From assembly GCF_011601315.1 (NCBI RefSeq), contig NZ_JAAORA010000005.1:62001-126000 (forward strand): a DNA stretch of 64,000 nt, given 5' to 3'. Both the position numbers and the translations under genes were made by a program. Positions 1-8,874 of the stretch are shown piece after piece. This stretch comes from Candidatus Chlorobium masyuteum (GTDB lineage Bacteria > Bacteroidota > Chlorobiia > Chlorobiales > Chlorobiaceae). Numbering within the stretch: the first letter of the stretch is position 1; every line of letters starts with the position of its first letter. The notes below the pieces were generated by a model. The model was given only the letters and a program-made list of their open reading frames with translations, had not been told where the DNA came from and did no database searches.

Positions 1-1113
1 GGTTGTTTTTGTTATCTGAAAATATTCTGCCAGCCAGGCAAGGCTGTTTACATAGTAGTCGTCAGCTTCGTTGTAGTAGTATTCATCATTTTTCCGGTGG
101 ATAAAATCCCGGAGATGCTGCAGCATTTCCGGAGCGACAGAAGACTTTGCCGCCTCTGTTGCCGCATAGGCAGCGCAATAGAAAAGCGGGTTTTCCATGG
201 AGGATTTTGTTGCGTCGCTACCGGAATAACCGGATACAATTTTGCCGTTTTCTCTGAACTCCTGCTCGAAAAATTCTGAAAACCTGCGCAGCACCTTCAG
301 TGCCCGGTGATCATCGTTGAGCCGGTAATCCGCAGCAACCCGTAATGGCACTCTTACCGCATCCCAGCCATACACATTCTCTCTACCCGGCATAGGGAGA
401 ATATTTCCCTGCGGGTCAAGCGCACACCAGTCGGGTACCAGACCCGGCTTCCGGCTGCTCTTCTGAAGGCGCCCGAGCAGGTCATACGTTGTATCGACCA
501 GCTCCATCCATCGGTTGTCTTCGGTGACCGCATAAAACAATTTGAAATGAGATGGTGCATAATAGGATGGGTTTTGGGGAACCGTTTCGGGAGTACCACC
601 CCCTTCCCCGGCCGGCCAGGGGAGCAGATAGAGTCTGTTGTTAACCAGCACGGTCTCTTTGTCAAGAATACTCTGGAGTACCTTTCGGGCCAGGTCGAGG
701 TAGTGTGATTCCTGCCAGGTGTGCCAGGCGAGCAGAAGGCTGTAGGCATAATCGATATCGGCGTCAGAAGCAGCAGTAGAATCGCTTACCCTGCCGTTTT
801 CAAAATGCCATGCGAGCAGATCGTCTCCATGCGACTCCCTGCGTGAAAGCTCTGCTTTGCTCCATGCAAGACATTCGTCAAAGGTTTTTCTGTCATCCAT
901 CAGTACTGCGCGGAGCATGGCGTAAGCCTCACCTTCGGAGACTGTATCATTGCTGTTTTGCGGGCGGACTACCCGCCCTTCTGTAATGAACGTGCGTTTG
1001 TAATGAACCCATGAACCGCGAACGACCTCTTCGGGATCGACCGGCGCGGCGGAACAACTGCTCGACAGAAGCTGCACCAGAGAGAGGAGCAGGAGTGGTA
1101 TAAGATTTTTCAT
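1..1113 (-). CDS. Glycoside hydrolase family 8 lipoprotein (BcsZ-like), 3' end cut by window
   Basis: Reading from ATG at 1113, the frame stays open for 371 codons to the window edge, so the C-terminus is missing. The start has a hydrophobic leader ending in LSSSC (Cys20), which suggests a lipoprotein. A GH8 signature SEGEAYAM carries the likely acid Glu, ASDADIDYAY holds a conserved Asp, and YGWDAVRVPL matches the late GH8 motif. GH8 enzymes cleave beta-1,4-glucans and include BcsZ, which accompanies cellulose synthases. The ATG overlaps the stop of the upstream glycosyltransferase (ATGA), so the two are probably translationally coupled. Inference: it trims or edits the polymer made by that synthase. 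The polymer itself is not identified. Confidence 0.85.
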   Translation of the reverse strand, partial: MKNLIPLLLLSLVQLLSSSCSAAPVDPEEVVRGSWVHYKRTFITEGRVVRPQNSNDTVSEGEAYAMLRAVLMDDRKTFDECLAWSKAELSRRESHGDDLLAWHFENGRVSDSTAASDADIDYAYSLLLAWHTWQESHYLDLARKVLQSILDKETVLVNNRLYLLPWPAGEGGGTPETVPQNPSYYAPSHFKLFYAVTEDNRWMELVDTTYDLLGRLQKSSRKPGLVPDWCALDPQGNILPMPGRENVYGWDAVRVPLRVAADYRLNDDHRALKVLRRFSEFFEQEFRENGKIVSGYSGSDATKSSMENPLFYCAAYAATEAAKSSVAPEMLQHLRDFIHRKNDEYYYNEADDYYVNSLAWLAEYFQITKTT

Positions 1114-2615
1114 TTTCGGTTGAAGTAAAATATCGATCCGAACATAAGAGCATGCAGCGCTATCCATACCATGTTCAGGGCAATTGCCACGGTCGGTTCT
1201 TCATAAAACCGGTAGGCTCCCCGGCTCAAGGCAACGAGATGCAGGGCAAACAATGAAAGCTGTATGGAGAGCGTTCTCAACGGAACATTTCTTGCGCCCT
1301 CCTTGGAGGTAATCTGGAACCCTTTTTTCCGGTTGAAGAGTACCTGCAATGAGGCCCAGACATAGACCGGCATCGTCATCATACTCAACATCTGCACCTT
1401 GAAAATATTACGTGCCGAATAGTTTTTCTCTCTCATACTTGAGTAATAGACCATAAAGGAGAGGAGGAAATAGGGCACAAAGGTCAACAGATAGACCTCC
1501 GGTGCCATAAAAAAGGAGGGGATGTTAAAAAAGATATACATGATCGGCCCGGCCATCAGGAAGAGATCAGCCCATCCGATAAAGTAGTAGCTGGAGCTGA
1601 GTGCGTACTCAAACCACTGGATCGGCCTGATCGCCTTGATGTTAGTAATAAAGAGCAGAAGAAGTTTTCGGAAGAGCTGAAAACTGCCCATGGCCCATCG
1701 GCTCTGCTGCTTGAAATATGAGCCCAGATCTTCGGGAGCCATACCGAAGGTGAATGCTTTGTTGTAGTAGAGTGACTTCCAGTGGTTTTTGTGCAGTTTC
1801 AGTGAGGTTGCAAAATCCTCCGTAACCGTATCCTCCTCAAATCCGCCTACATCCTCAAGCGCGCTCCGGCGGAGCACGACATTGGTTCCGCAGCAGAACA
1901 TCGAGTCATGGGAGGATTTTGCTTCACAGACATACTCAAAAAAAACAGCCTGCTGTGCATTGGCCACGAGTGCTACCGGACTGACCTTTATATTGGTATA
2001 AAATTGCGGGGTCTGAACAAAAGAGAGGCGGTCATCACCCTCAAGAAATGGAAGCACTTTATCGAGAAACTGCGACATCGGGTTCTGGTCGGCATCAAAC
2101 ACGGCAATATATTTCTCCTTCATGGTTGCCATGAAGTCGTTGATCAATCCGGCCTTTGCCCCCCGGTTATTCGGACGGGTGAAGAGCTCAACGCCATACT
2201 CATCGGCAAGTTCTCTTGCTTCCTGTTTATACTGTTCAATCGAAGAGTCATCAAGCAGGTAAATTTTCTTGTTGGGGTATTCAAGGTTGATACAGGTAAG
2301 CAGGGTATCGGCAACAATGTGTTTTGGTTCATGTCGGGCAGGAATGACGATGGCGACGGAGGCATCCTCTCCGGGCTCTTTTTGAATCTGCTCCCTGACC
2401 GGTTTTTGATCACGCAGAATATTGAGGAAAAAAGCGAACGAGTGAACCATGAGAAAGGACTCTGCGCAAAAAAACAGTACGGCGAATATCTGCTCGAAGA
2501 GGTTGACTCTTGCATGGTAAAGCGAGAAGGTGCGGGCCAGAAGATAGAGGGTAAGCATAATTAACAGCACTACGATCTGGACCACAAATATTCTGGATTT
2601 ATTGCTCTGCTTCAT
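1110..2615 (-). CDS. Membrane glycosyltransferase family 2, cellulose-synthase-like (BcsA-type)
   Basis: A 501-residue processive GT2. Two N-terminal membrane helices precede a cytosolic catalytic domain with the DDSS region, the DADQN (DxD) motif, TED in VTEDF and QQSRW (QxxRW). At least four further membrane helices follow. These motifs are diagnostic of beta-glycan synthases that polymerise UDP-sugars and extrude the chain. It is shorter than BcsA (about 700-870) and shows no PilZ domain after the last helices, so c-di-GMP control through PilZ is not expected. It sits between the TPR/barrel gene (27 bp upstream) and the GH8 gene (4-bp overlap). The product could be cellulose-like or another beta-glucan. 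Confidence 0.88.
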   Translation of the reverse strand: MKQSNKSRIFVVQIVVLLIMLTLYLLARTFSLYHARVNLFEQIFAVLFFCAESFLMVHSFAFFLNILRDQKPVREQIQKEPGEDASVAIVIPARHEPKHIVADTLLTCINLEYPNKKIYLLDDSSIEQYKQEARELADEYGVELFTRPNNRGAKAGLINDFMATMKEKYIAVFDADQNPMSQFLDKVLPFLEGDDRLSFVQTPQFYTNIKVSPVALVANAQQAVFFEYVCEAKSSHDSMFCCGTNVVLRRSALEDVGGFEEDTVTEDFATSLKLHKNHWKSLYYNKAFTFGMAPEDLGSYFKQQSRWAMGSFQLFRKLLLLFITNIKAIRPIQWFEYALSSSYYFIGWADLFLMAGPIMYIFFNIPSFFMAPEVYLLTFVPYFLLSFMVYYSSMREKNYSARNIFKVQMLSMMTMPVYVWASLQVLFNRKKGFQITSKEGARNVPLRTLSIQLSLFALHLVALSRGAYRFYEEPTVAIALNMVWIALHALMFGSIFYFNRK

Positions 2616-2642
2616 AGGATCGTCAAGTCTGGAAGTGGTTTT

Positions 2643-4853
2643 TTAAAAACTCCACAGAAGTTCACCTTGCAGCCGCCGGTCCTGATAGATCGACGCCGAT
2701 GTATCCCATGTGTATTGATATTCCACCGATGAAGAGAACCGTTGGCTCCAGTCATGGTGGAACCCGGCCTGAACCTGGTGTGATACATTGCCTCCTGGCT
2801 CCAGACTCAGTCGGAAAGCCGACGAGAAATAGCTGTCGTTTCCACCCTGAAAAAGCTCCGCATTTTGAAAATGATGCCGCCATTCAATGCCTGCCGTATG
2901 CGTGACAAATGATGAGGGAGTCCAGTAGGTTTTGCTGTGCCGGTTGAAAGCATACTCCTGTATCCGGTAGCTTATGTTCAGCCGTTCCGGGTCATAGAGC
3001 AGGCGCGCAGTCAGATCCGCTCCGGCGGTTATGAGCCTATTGCCGTCGGAATAGAGGTCAAGGGCGTAGTCAGCTCCCGCACTCCAGCGATGGTATCCGT
3101 CATAGACTACCCGGCCCTGCCATCGGCTTGTCTGAAGATGGTTCCGGTATGTTGTAGAGTTTTGTATCACCTCTTCACGGTGGAACCCGAGGCCGAGATG
3201 AAGGTTATCAACCGGAGTGCTTACCGCCTCGGCGTATCCGGTTTGACTATCCTGCAAGCCATCAGAGTTCTGACGCCACCCTGAAGCCGCACGCAAAAGC
3301 ATATCCGGCTGGTTGCGGTATTCAATGCCGAAGGTCAAACCCCGGCTTATGGGGGTCAGTGAGGTTTCATCAAAATGATAGAACCGGCTGTCGAGCTTCA
3401 TAAACAGTGAAAGCTTATCCTGCACCTGACGGGAGAAGGTTGAGTAATAGCCGGAGAATGCTACATCGGTCAGTCGGCCTCCACTTATCGCTTTAAAGAA
3501 CTCGGCGCCACTCTGAACCTGCGTCATGGATATGTACTGCCTTGTTTTCTCTCTGGCCGATATGGCCATCTGGTGATCAGGAACAGCGGCGAGCAGTTCG
3601 TCATAGGTTGAGGCAGCATCACTCCATCGGCCCTGCTGCATGGAGAGCTGGCCAAGGTCAAAGAGTGCTTCAGGGTTATCCGGTTCAGCCTGAAGCCATA
3701 GCTGATAGGCCGAAAGGGAGTGGCGGTAAGCATTACGGTAGTACTCCCGTTTGGCAGCAGCTTCTGCCTTGAGTGCCCGGTTTTCCGGATATGCCTGAAT
3801 AGCTTTATCATATTCAGCAAGCGCGTTGTCGTATCGGGTCATCCATCCCAGTACCCGTGCTTTTTCGCGATAGTAGAGAGGGGAGGGATTTTCGGCGATC
3901 AGCCGGTCGTATGTGGCAAGGGATGTTTCATAATCCCTTTGCCAGCTCGAGACTTGTGCAATCAAAAGGAGCGCGTCAATGTTGCCGGGCTGAATCTGCA
4001 GAAGTTCGCGGCATACCTTTATCGATTCGGTATAGTTGCCCTCTGCCATTGCCACACCGGCAAGCCGGAGATAAAAGAGGGGGAGTTCAGGCTTTTTGCT
4101 GATCAGTTCGCGGTAAAGAGCAGATGCCCGGCCATACTCTTTCCGGGCAAAGGCAAGTTCGGCCTCGGCCTGAAGCACCTCGATATCACCGGGATAGCGT
4201 TCGGCAAGGGTTGTGATCACGGTAGCAGCTTCAGCCTGCTCCTTCATCGTCATGAGTGCATTGGCAAACGAGACCGCCTGCTTCCCGGGGAGTTTTCCTG
4301 CCTTCCAGAGCTCCCGATACCGGGTTACTGCCGGTTCAAATTGACGGTCGAGAAAGAGCAGGTCGGCATATTCTGCCTTGATGGTGTCGTTTCCACGACC
4401 GGCAGTGATAACCCCGCTGTAGAGCTGGAGCGCTTTTTGGCGGTTACCTGACCATTCAGCGGTTTTAGCTGCTGAAATGTTCAGCAGAGCATCATCAGGG
4501 TGACGCAGCAGAAGCCGGTCATAAAAAGGAAGGGCTTTTTTCGGTTGTTCCAACCCTTCATAAGCCCAGATCGCTTTTCTCTGGATATCCTCATCTTTTG
4601 GAAACCACACGAGCAGTTTTTGGATCACCGCCTCTGCATCACGGAACCGGCCACCCTTCAGGAGGGTATCCGCAAGTTCCCGTGTTTTCTGGCGGTCAAG
4701 AGAACCGTTACGGAACGCTGCCATGGATGGCACATTCCGGCGCAGGAGGGGCAGCGGTTCTGCCGAGAGCGATTGCCGTAATCCTGTTGCCGGAACTTCC
4801 ATCACGGTCAAGCCGACCATGAGAGTCAAAAAGCTTGTGATCTTTGATTTCAT
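2643..4853 (-). CDS. TPR protein with C-terminal outer-membrane beta-barrel (BcsC/PelB-like exporter)
   Basis: The preferred start is ATG 4853, preceded by GGAG three bases upstream and followed by a signal peptide (MKSKITSF onward); a longer frame begins at 4895 but has no such signal. Residues from about 50 to 470 are consecutive tetratricopeptide repeats (A-x-x-YD-x-L type). The last 250 or so residues have alternating aromatic/polar strands and end in a terminal aromatic (LLWSF), as outer-membrane barrels do. This layout matches exopolysaccharide exporters such as BcsC, PelB and AlgK/E: a periplasmic TPR scaffold plus an outer-membrane pore. It is first in the operon with the GT2 and GH8 genes. 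The export role is inferred from architecture and neighbours. Confidence 0.8.
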   Translation of the reverse strand: MKSKITSFLTLMVGLTVMEVPATGLRQSLSAEPLPLLRRNVPSMAAFRNGSLDRQKTRELADTLLKGGRFRDAEAVIQKLLVWFPKDEDIQRKAIWAYEGLEQPKKALPFYDRLLLRHPDDALLNISAAKTAEWSGNRQKALQLYSGVITAGRGNDTIKAEYADLLFLDRQFEPAVTRYRELWKAGKLPGKQAVSFANALMTMKEQAEAATVITTLAERYPGDIEVLQAEAELAFARKEYGRASALYRELISKKPELPLFYLRLAGVAMAEGNYTESIKVCRELLQIQPGNIDALLLIAQVSSWQRDYETSLATYDRLIAENPSPLYYREKARVLGWMTRYDNALAEYDKAIQAYPENRALKAEAAAKREYYRNAYRHSLSAYQLWLQAEPDNPEALFDLGQLSMQQGRWSDAASTYDELLAAVPDHQMAISAREKTRQYISMTQVQSGAEFFKAISGGRLTDVAFSGYYSTFSRQVQDKLSLFMKLDSRFYHFDETSLTPISRGLTFGIEYRNQPDMLLRAASGWRQNSDGLQDSQTGYAEAVSTPVDNLHLGLGFHREEVIQNSTTYRNHLQTSRWQGRVVYDGYHRWSAGADYALDLYSDGNRLITAGADLTARLLYDPERLNISYRIQEYAFNRHSKTYWTPSSFVTHTAGIEWRHHFQNAELFQGGNDSYFSSAFRLSLEPGGNVSHQVQAGFHHDWSQRFSSSVEYQYTWDTSASIYQDRRLQGELLWSF

Positions 4854-5074
4854 GAACTCCGGATCATGTTTGAACCACAATAACCAACAGAGCACTCCAT
4901 AATTTAAAGTACTAACAACAATACTTCAGCAATAATTCGTTTTGCATATCGCTTGGAGAAAGGGGGGAAAGCACGAGGGTACTGCACATTGCGGGAGTTT
5001 CAGGCTGGCTGTTTGCCCGGTCGATCTTGTGGATGTAACAGCATGCGGGAGGCTCAGGCAGGGTATACATAAAC

Positions 5075-5098
5075 GGGGCGGCCTTTGTGAGCCGCCCC
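5075..5098 (-). terminator. GC-rich hairpin downstream of csgG-like gene
   Basis: A perfect 8-bp inverted repeat GGGGCGGC/GCCGCCCC with an 8-nt loop lies 17 bp after the csgG-like stop codon. On the minus strand it is followed by only a short T tract, and on the plus strand by TTTGTT. Probable intrinsic terminator. Confidence 0.6.
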
Positions 5099-5114
5099 TT
5101 TGTTATCATGTCAC

Positions 5115-5834
5115 TTAATCAAGCTGAATTGCACTTTTGGTCTTCTCTCTTCTGGATCTCTCCTTTGCGTTAAAGTTATCCATACAGCCACTATCCTTGC
5201 CCTCTACCAGAGAACACTCCAGATACTCGGTTATCTCCATGATACAGGCTCTGATGGCCTTTCCGACTGGTGTATTCTTGTACTGGCCAAGGTTGCCATT
5301 AAATCCGCCACTTGAAACTCCAAGGCTCAGACCACTGGATTTTGATGTAGCCTCTACCGTCCGGGCATCATAGATTTCGCCGGTTTCAACTTCAATCACC
5401 TTCAGATCGACAGCCATGTAAGCTTTGTCCTGTTTGCCTCCGAGGCTTATACCGCCGAAGGAGAGTCCACCTCCGCTGCCGCTTGTATTCTGCTCAAAAG
5501 CTGAAACGGTAGCAGCAACCAGATATTTGGCGCCGGTAATATTGCCAAGTTTCGATCTTGTTTTGGGGTTGACCCTTCCGGATGCCCCCAGATCCTGCTC
5601 CTGGATAACGGCATCAAGTTCCTTCCTTTCGAGTACCCGAAAACTGTTCGTCGATGCCAGCTCGGCAATAAGCATATCCTGCAGATCGGTTCCCACACTT
5701 CCACTCCACCAGCCTGCTGATGTGTGGTTGGTAAACCTTAACACGCCGATACGAGGCCTTTCTGCGGCATATCCTTGAGAAAAAAGCGAGAGGGAAAAAA
5801 GAAAAAGAGAGATCAGAAAAACTTTAATCCGCAT
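5115..5834 (-). CDS. CsgG-family secreted protein
   Basis: A 239-residue precursor from ATG 5834, which has GGAG seven bases upstream; an upstream in-frame start would add 28 residues with no signal sequence. A clear Sec signal peptide ends near GYA/AE. The mature part has CsgG features: RIGVLRFTN at the start, an ERKELDAVIQEQ segment, GAKYLVAATVS, and MAVDLKVIEVETGEI. CsgG forms the curli secretion pore in enterobacteria, where it is a lipoprotein. This one has no lipobox cysteine. No curli subunit or csgEF gene is nearby. Family membership is firm, but curli secretion is not supported; a periplasmic or outer-membrane role is inferred. Confidence 0.82.
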   Translation of the reverse strand: MRIKVFLISLFLFSLSLFSQGYAAERPRIGVLRFTNHTSAGWWSGSVGTDLQDMLIAELASTNSFRVLERKELDAVIQEQDLGASGRVNPKTRSKLGNITGAKYLVAATVSAFEQNTSGSGGGLSFGGISLGGKQDKAYMAVDLKVIEVETGEIYDARTVEATSKSSGLSLGVSSGGFNGNLGQYKNTPVGKAIRACIMEITEYLECSLVEGKDSGCMDNFNAKERSRREKTKSAIQLD

Positions 5835-5984
5835 GATGATTCTCCAGGGTTTTAGGGGGTTAAACAGAAAACCTGCAAAGTACTTATCATAAAGTATAAC
5901 AGTAAAAAGAAAAACCAAAACAGGCAGGGAATACGAACCCCCTTAACTTTTACTTACTCTGTACTTTAACGCTTTTCATGGTGT

Positions 5985-7046
5985 TCATTTTTTCATGCTT
6001 TTCTTTGCACTCTTGATGAAGCGCCCGAATGCCCTGTCTTTTTTACGTTTCTCCAGATACGACATCTCATGGAACTCCGACTCTTTGCGGAGTTTCAGAT
6101 AATTTGCATAGCGCTCTTCACTGAGTTCACCCTCCGCAATCGCCGAAAGAATCGCGCAGTCCGACTCCTCTGTGTGGCTGCAATCGGCAAAGCGGCACGA
6201 TTCAGCAAGCTCAATGATATCTTCAAACCCTTTGTTGACGCCATCTCCGGCGCCGAGAAGGCCGAGCTCCCTCATGCCGGGTGTATCAATGAACATAACG
6301 CCGTTATCAAGCACGATGAGCTGCCGCCGCGTTGTTGTGTGTATGCCCTCTCCCGTTGCGCTGACCGCATTGGTATCAAGATCATCCCGTCCGGTCAGGT
6401 GATTGATCAGCGTTGTTTTGCCGACTCCGGATGAACCAAGCAGGCAGCAGGTTCGACCTGGTAGTAGGAGCTCGCGGAGTTCGTCGATACCGGCACCGGT
6501 GACGTTGCTGAGAGCAATAACTCTCGTTGTGATTCCGGCTGCTCTGACAGCCGCAAGCTTCTCCTCCAGCTCATCCCGGGAAATCAGGTCTGTTTTGGCA
6601 AGAATGACAACCGGCTCAACACCTCCGTCTGCGGCCATGACCAGATAGCGGTTCAGTCGTGCGAGATTAAAGTCAAAGTGGCATGACTGGACAATGAATG
6701 CGAGATCAATGTTGGCGGCAATCATCTGGTACTCCACCTCCGTTCCGGCACGCTTCCGGCGTAAACATGTTCTTCGGGGAAAGAGGGCGTGGATTATTGC
6801 CGAGGCACCGTCATTGTGATACTGCACGCTGACCCAGTCGCCGACACATGGCAGCTCAACCGATGACTCGATATGGAACGAGAAGCGTCCTGAAAGTTCA
6901 GCCGGAACCTCTCCGTGTTCACTCCTTATAATGAAGGAGTTTCGATCAACGGCCGTTACGCGGGCTATCTCCTTCCCACCGGGCGGGAGATCATCAATAT
7001 GAGCCTGAAACCACTCGTCAAAGCCGAGTTCACTCAAATGTATCAT
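5985..7046 (-). CDS. rsgA: Ribosome small-subunit-dependent GTPase A
   Basis: A 353-residue protein with an N-terminal OB-fold, then a circularly permuted GTPase domain. G4 (AKTDL) precedes the P-loop GSSGVGKTT and the G3 motif DTPGM. A C-terminal zinc finger has Cys-x4-Cys-x-His-x6-Cys (SCRFADCSH, then SDC). RsgA/YjeQ binds 30S subunits late in maturation and checks the decoding centre. Length and motif order are normal. It is divergent from the beta-lactamase gene, with about 190 bp between the starts. Confidence 0.96.
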   Translation of the reverse strand: MIHLSELGFDEWFQAHIDDLPPGGKEIARVTAVDRNSFIIRSEHGEVPAELSGRFSFHIESSVELPCVGDWVSVQYHNDGASAIIHALFPRRTCLRRKRAGTEVEYQMIAANIDLAFIVQSCHFDFNLARLNRYLVMAADGGVEPVVILAKTDLISRDELEEKLAAVRAAGITTRVIALSNVTGAGIDELRELLLPGRTCCLLGSSGVGKTTLINHLTGRDDLDTNAVSATGEGIHTTTRRQLIVLDNGVMFIDTPGMRELGLLGAGDGVNKGFEDIIELAESCRFADCSHTEESDCAILSAIAEGELSEERYANYLKLRKESEFHEMSYLEKRKKDRAFGRFIKSAKKSMKK

Positions 7047-7234
7047 AACCTTCTACCTGAAACTTTTCAGCTCGATCTGATAGATCCGGAAGAAACGGAT
7101 CGTCAGGAAAAGCTGCAACCTGTTCTGAAATAAAGCTAAACAATAAACCATTCCGATCCGACCGTATCGTTTCTTTTTCCCCCGCTTTTTCATGAACTTT
7201 CCATAATGAAGCTGATACCCTTTCAGGATTGAAT

Positions 7235-8026
7235 ATGATGAAACTGCTGCTCCTCCTTCTGCTGCTTTTTCCTGCCCTTCCGGCGTGTTCGGAAGCGCAG
7301 GAGATTGACCGAAAGCTCTTCGGCGAATACGATACGGCGCTCGTGATCGTTAACCGCTCCGACGGCACCGTGACCGACGTGAATCCGGCGCTCAGTGCAC
7401 GGCGAATCTCTCCCTGCTCGACATTCAAGATCTATAACACCCTGATCGGCCTCCAGCTCGGCCTGCTCAGGGGAGCCGACGACCCATGGTATACCTGGGA
7501 CGGCGTGCACCGCGATATCGATGGGTGGAACCGCAACCTCACCCTCCGTGAGGCCTTTCGGGTTTCGGCAGTACCTTCGTTTCAGGCATTGGCAAGTGCG
7601 ATCGGGCATGAACGAATGAAAAGGTATATCGACCGGATCGGCTATGGCAACAGGGAGATATCATCTGGGATTGACTCCTTCTGGCTTCCCCGACCGGGCA
7701 GAGCCGGACTACTGATCAGCGCGAGCGAACAGGTCGCACTGCTGAACAGGCTGCTCGACGGCAGGCTCCCCTTTTCCAAAAAGCACTTGAATACGCTGCG
7801 TGACATTATGCTCGTTGCAGAGAGCCCGAAAGGGAAACTCTACGGCAAAACCGGATCAGGAAGGAGTGCGGAGGGGAGAGAGGAGCTGGGATGGTTTGTC
7901 GGCTTTCTCGAAAGCGGGGGAGTTGAGTACGCGTTCGCCTGCAACATCACCGGCGGAGAGCACCCCTCGGGAAAAGCCGCCCGCACGATTATGGAAAGGG
8001 TGTTCAGCGCTCAGAATCTTCTGTAG
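7235..8026 (+). CDS. Class D (OXA-type) beta-lactamase
   Basis: Start chosen at ATG 7235, which has AGGA six bases upstream; TTG 7229 is also in frame. A hydrophobic leader runs to LPACS, possibly a lipoprotein site. All class D active-site motifs are present and in order: STFK (nucleophile Ser and carbamylatable Lys), SAV (S-x-V), YGN, and KTGSG. Length (about 263) is typical. Class D enzymes hydrolyse penicillins and oxacillin through an acyl-enzyme; the protein should be periplasmic. It faces away from rsgA and lies at the left edge of the accessory island. Codon use looks like that of its neighbours. Substrate range cannot be judged from sequence, and a BlaR-like sensor fragment is less likely because there are no membrane helices. 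Confidence 0.9.
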   Translation: MMKLLLLLLLLFPALPACSEAQEIDRKLFGEYDTALVIVNRSDGTVTDVNPALSARRISPCSTFKIYNTLIGLQLGLLRGADDPWYTWDGVHRDIDGWNRNLTLREAFRVSAVPSFQALASAIGHERMKRYIDRIGYGNREISSGIDSFWLPRPGRAGLLISASEQVALLNRLLDGRLPFSKKHLNTLRDIMLVAESPKGKLYGKTGSGRSAEGREELGWFVGFLESGGVEYAFACNITGGEHPSGKAARTIMERVFSAQNLL

Positions 8027-8167
8027 GGAACCGCTATAAATTTGTTCCGCGATTCGATTACTTCTTTGGTCGGTGCTCAAAATCCTCATGTACTCCGTGT
8101 ACATTCCGGTTTCTGCTCTCCGTCTGCCTTGTCCTCAAACCGCTCACGACAATTAATAGCGGTACCC
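8026..8167. repeat. 142-bp segment bounded by imperfect 15-bp inverted repeats
   Basis: GGGAACCGCTATAAA (8026-8040) and TTAATAGCGGTACCC (8153-8167) are inverted copies matching at 13 of 15 positions. The left arm starts within the last base of the beta-lactamase stop codon. No coding frame inside is convincing. It could be a small non-autonomous mobile repeat or a long-range hairpin. Confidence 0.4.
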
Positions 8168-8282
8168 TCTTGCTGCCGAGCGTGAGATACTGGCGGCACT
8201 CTGTTTGTCTTCTTCTGAAGATGTTGTTATTATGAAGTATTGGTAGCGTGCTGTGCTTTTTACATATAAATCTTTTCCTACG

Positions 8283-8498
8283 ATGACGGCAAAAGATATT
8301 TACCAAAAGGCTTTGGCATTGACACCTCAGGAGCAGGCGGAGCTTGTCGATAAGTTGATCGCTCATCTCGATTTGCCGGATAAAACGATTGATGAGTTAT
8401 GGCAAAAAGAGTCGGAGAGCAGGGTTGAGGCATACGACAATGGGCTTATAAAGTCACTCTCCCTCGGTGAGGTTCTTGAAAAGTATAAGAATCTTTGA
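8283..8498 (+). CDS. Addiction-module component, CHP02574-type antitoxin
   Basis: A 71-residue protein starting MTAKDIYQ with ALTPQEQAELVDKL, the typical start of the CHP02574 (unstable antitoxin, PF09720-like) family, and an acidic helical C-terminus with LSLGEVLEKYK. These small helical proteins usually precede a RelE/ParE-type toxin and neutralise it. Here the next gene is instead a DUF2283 protein after 52 bp, and the spacer holds no toxin-like frame. It may be an orphan antitoxin, or may pair with the DUF2283 protein. Confidence 0.75.
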   Translation: MTAKDIYQKALALTPQEQAELVDKLIAHLDLPDKTIDELWQKESESRVEAYDNGLIKSLSLGEVLEKYKNL

Positions 8499-8550
8499 GC
8501 AATGGATATCTGCGTCCTTGAAGTAGCTCACATCGAAAAAAGGTTAACCC

Positions 8551-8757
8551 ATGAAAGTGAAATATTTTGAGGATACCGATACGGCCCTTGTGGAACTGAT
8601 TGACAAACCGGTATTTGAAACTCGGGAGATCAGCGAAAATATCTTTATAGACATTGATGAGAAGGGAAATCTCATAAGCATGACAATTGAGCACGCCAAA
8701 GAAAATGCAGGGCTCTGGGAGTTCTCATACCAGGAAGTTCCCCGGAAAACCGCTTAA
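8551..8757 (+). CDS. DUF2283 family small protein
   Basis: A 68-residue protein beginning MKVKYFEDTDTALVEL with IDIDEKGNLISMTIEHA, the hallmark of DUF2283 (K-x-x-Y-x-x-x-x-D-A-L-x-I-x-L, then D-x-x-G-x-I-x-x-I-E). The function of the family is unknown; members often sit beside small toxin-antitoxin-like genes (DUF4258). It follows the CHP02574 antitoxin in the same direction and probably shares its transcript. Confidence 0.75.
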   Translation: MKVKYFEDTDTALVELIDKPVFETREISENIFIDIDEKGNLISMTIEHAKENAGLWEFSYQEVPRKTA

Positions 8758-8874
8758 CCGTTTTTTCTCCCAACTCTTTCAAATATTCTTCTCTTGCTTA
8801 ACAACGTCCCGGAGTCTTTGTGATCTTCTTCTCTCATTTCTTGCTGGAAACCCGATAGCCGGGAAAACCCGGAT

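Noticed and set aside
1908-2564. 218-codon frame opposite the glycosyltransferase
   Set aside because: It lies fully antisense to a gene with all GT2 motifs and shows no domain of its own.
3524-4451. Several long frames antisense or out of frame in the TPR gene
   Set aside because: They follow from the repeated codon pattern of the TPR region; none has a domain.
4912-5109. 65-codon minus-strand frame between the TPR gene and csgG-like gene
   Set aside because: It runs through the terminator hairpin, has no ribosome-binding site and no protein-like pattern.
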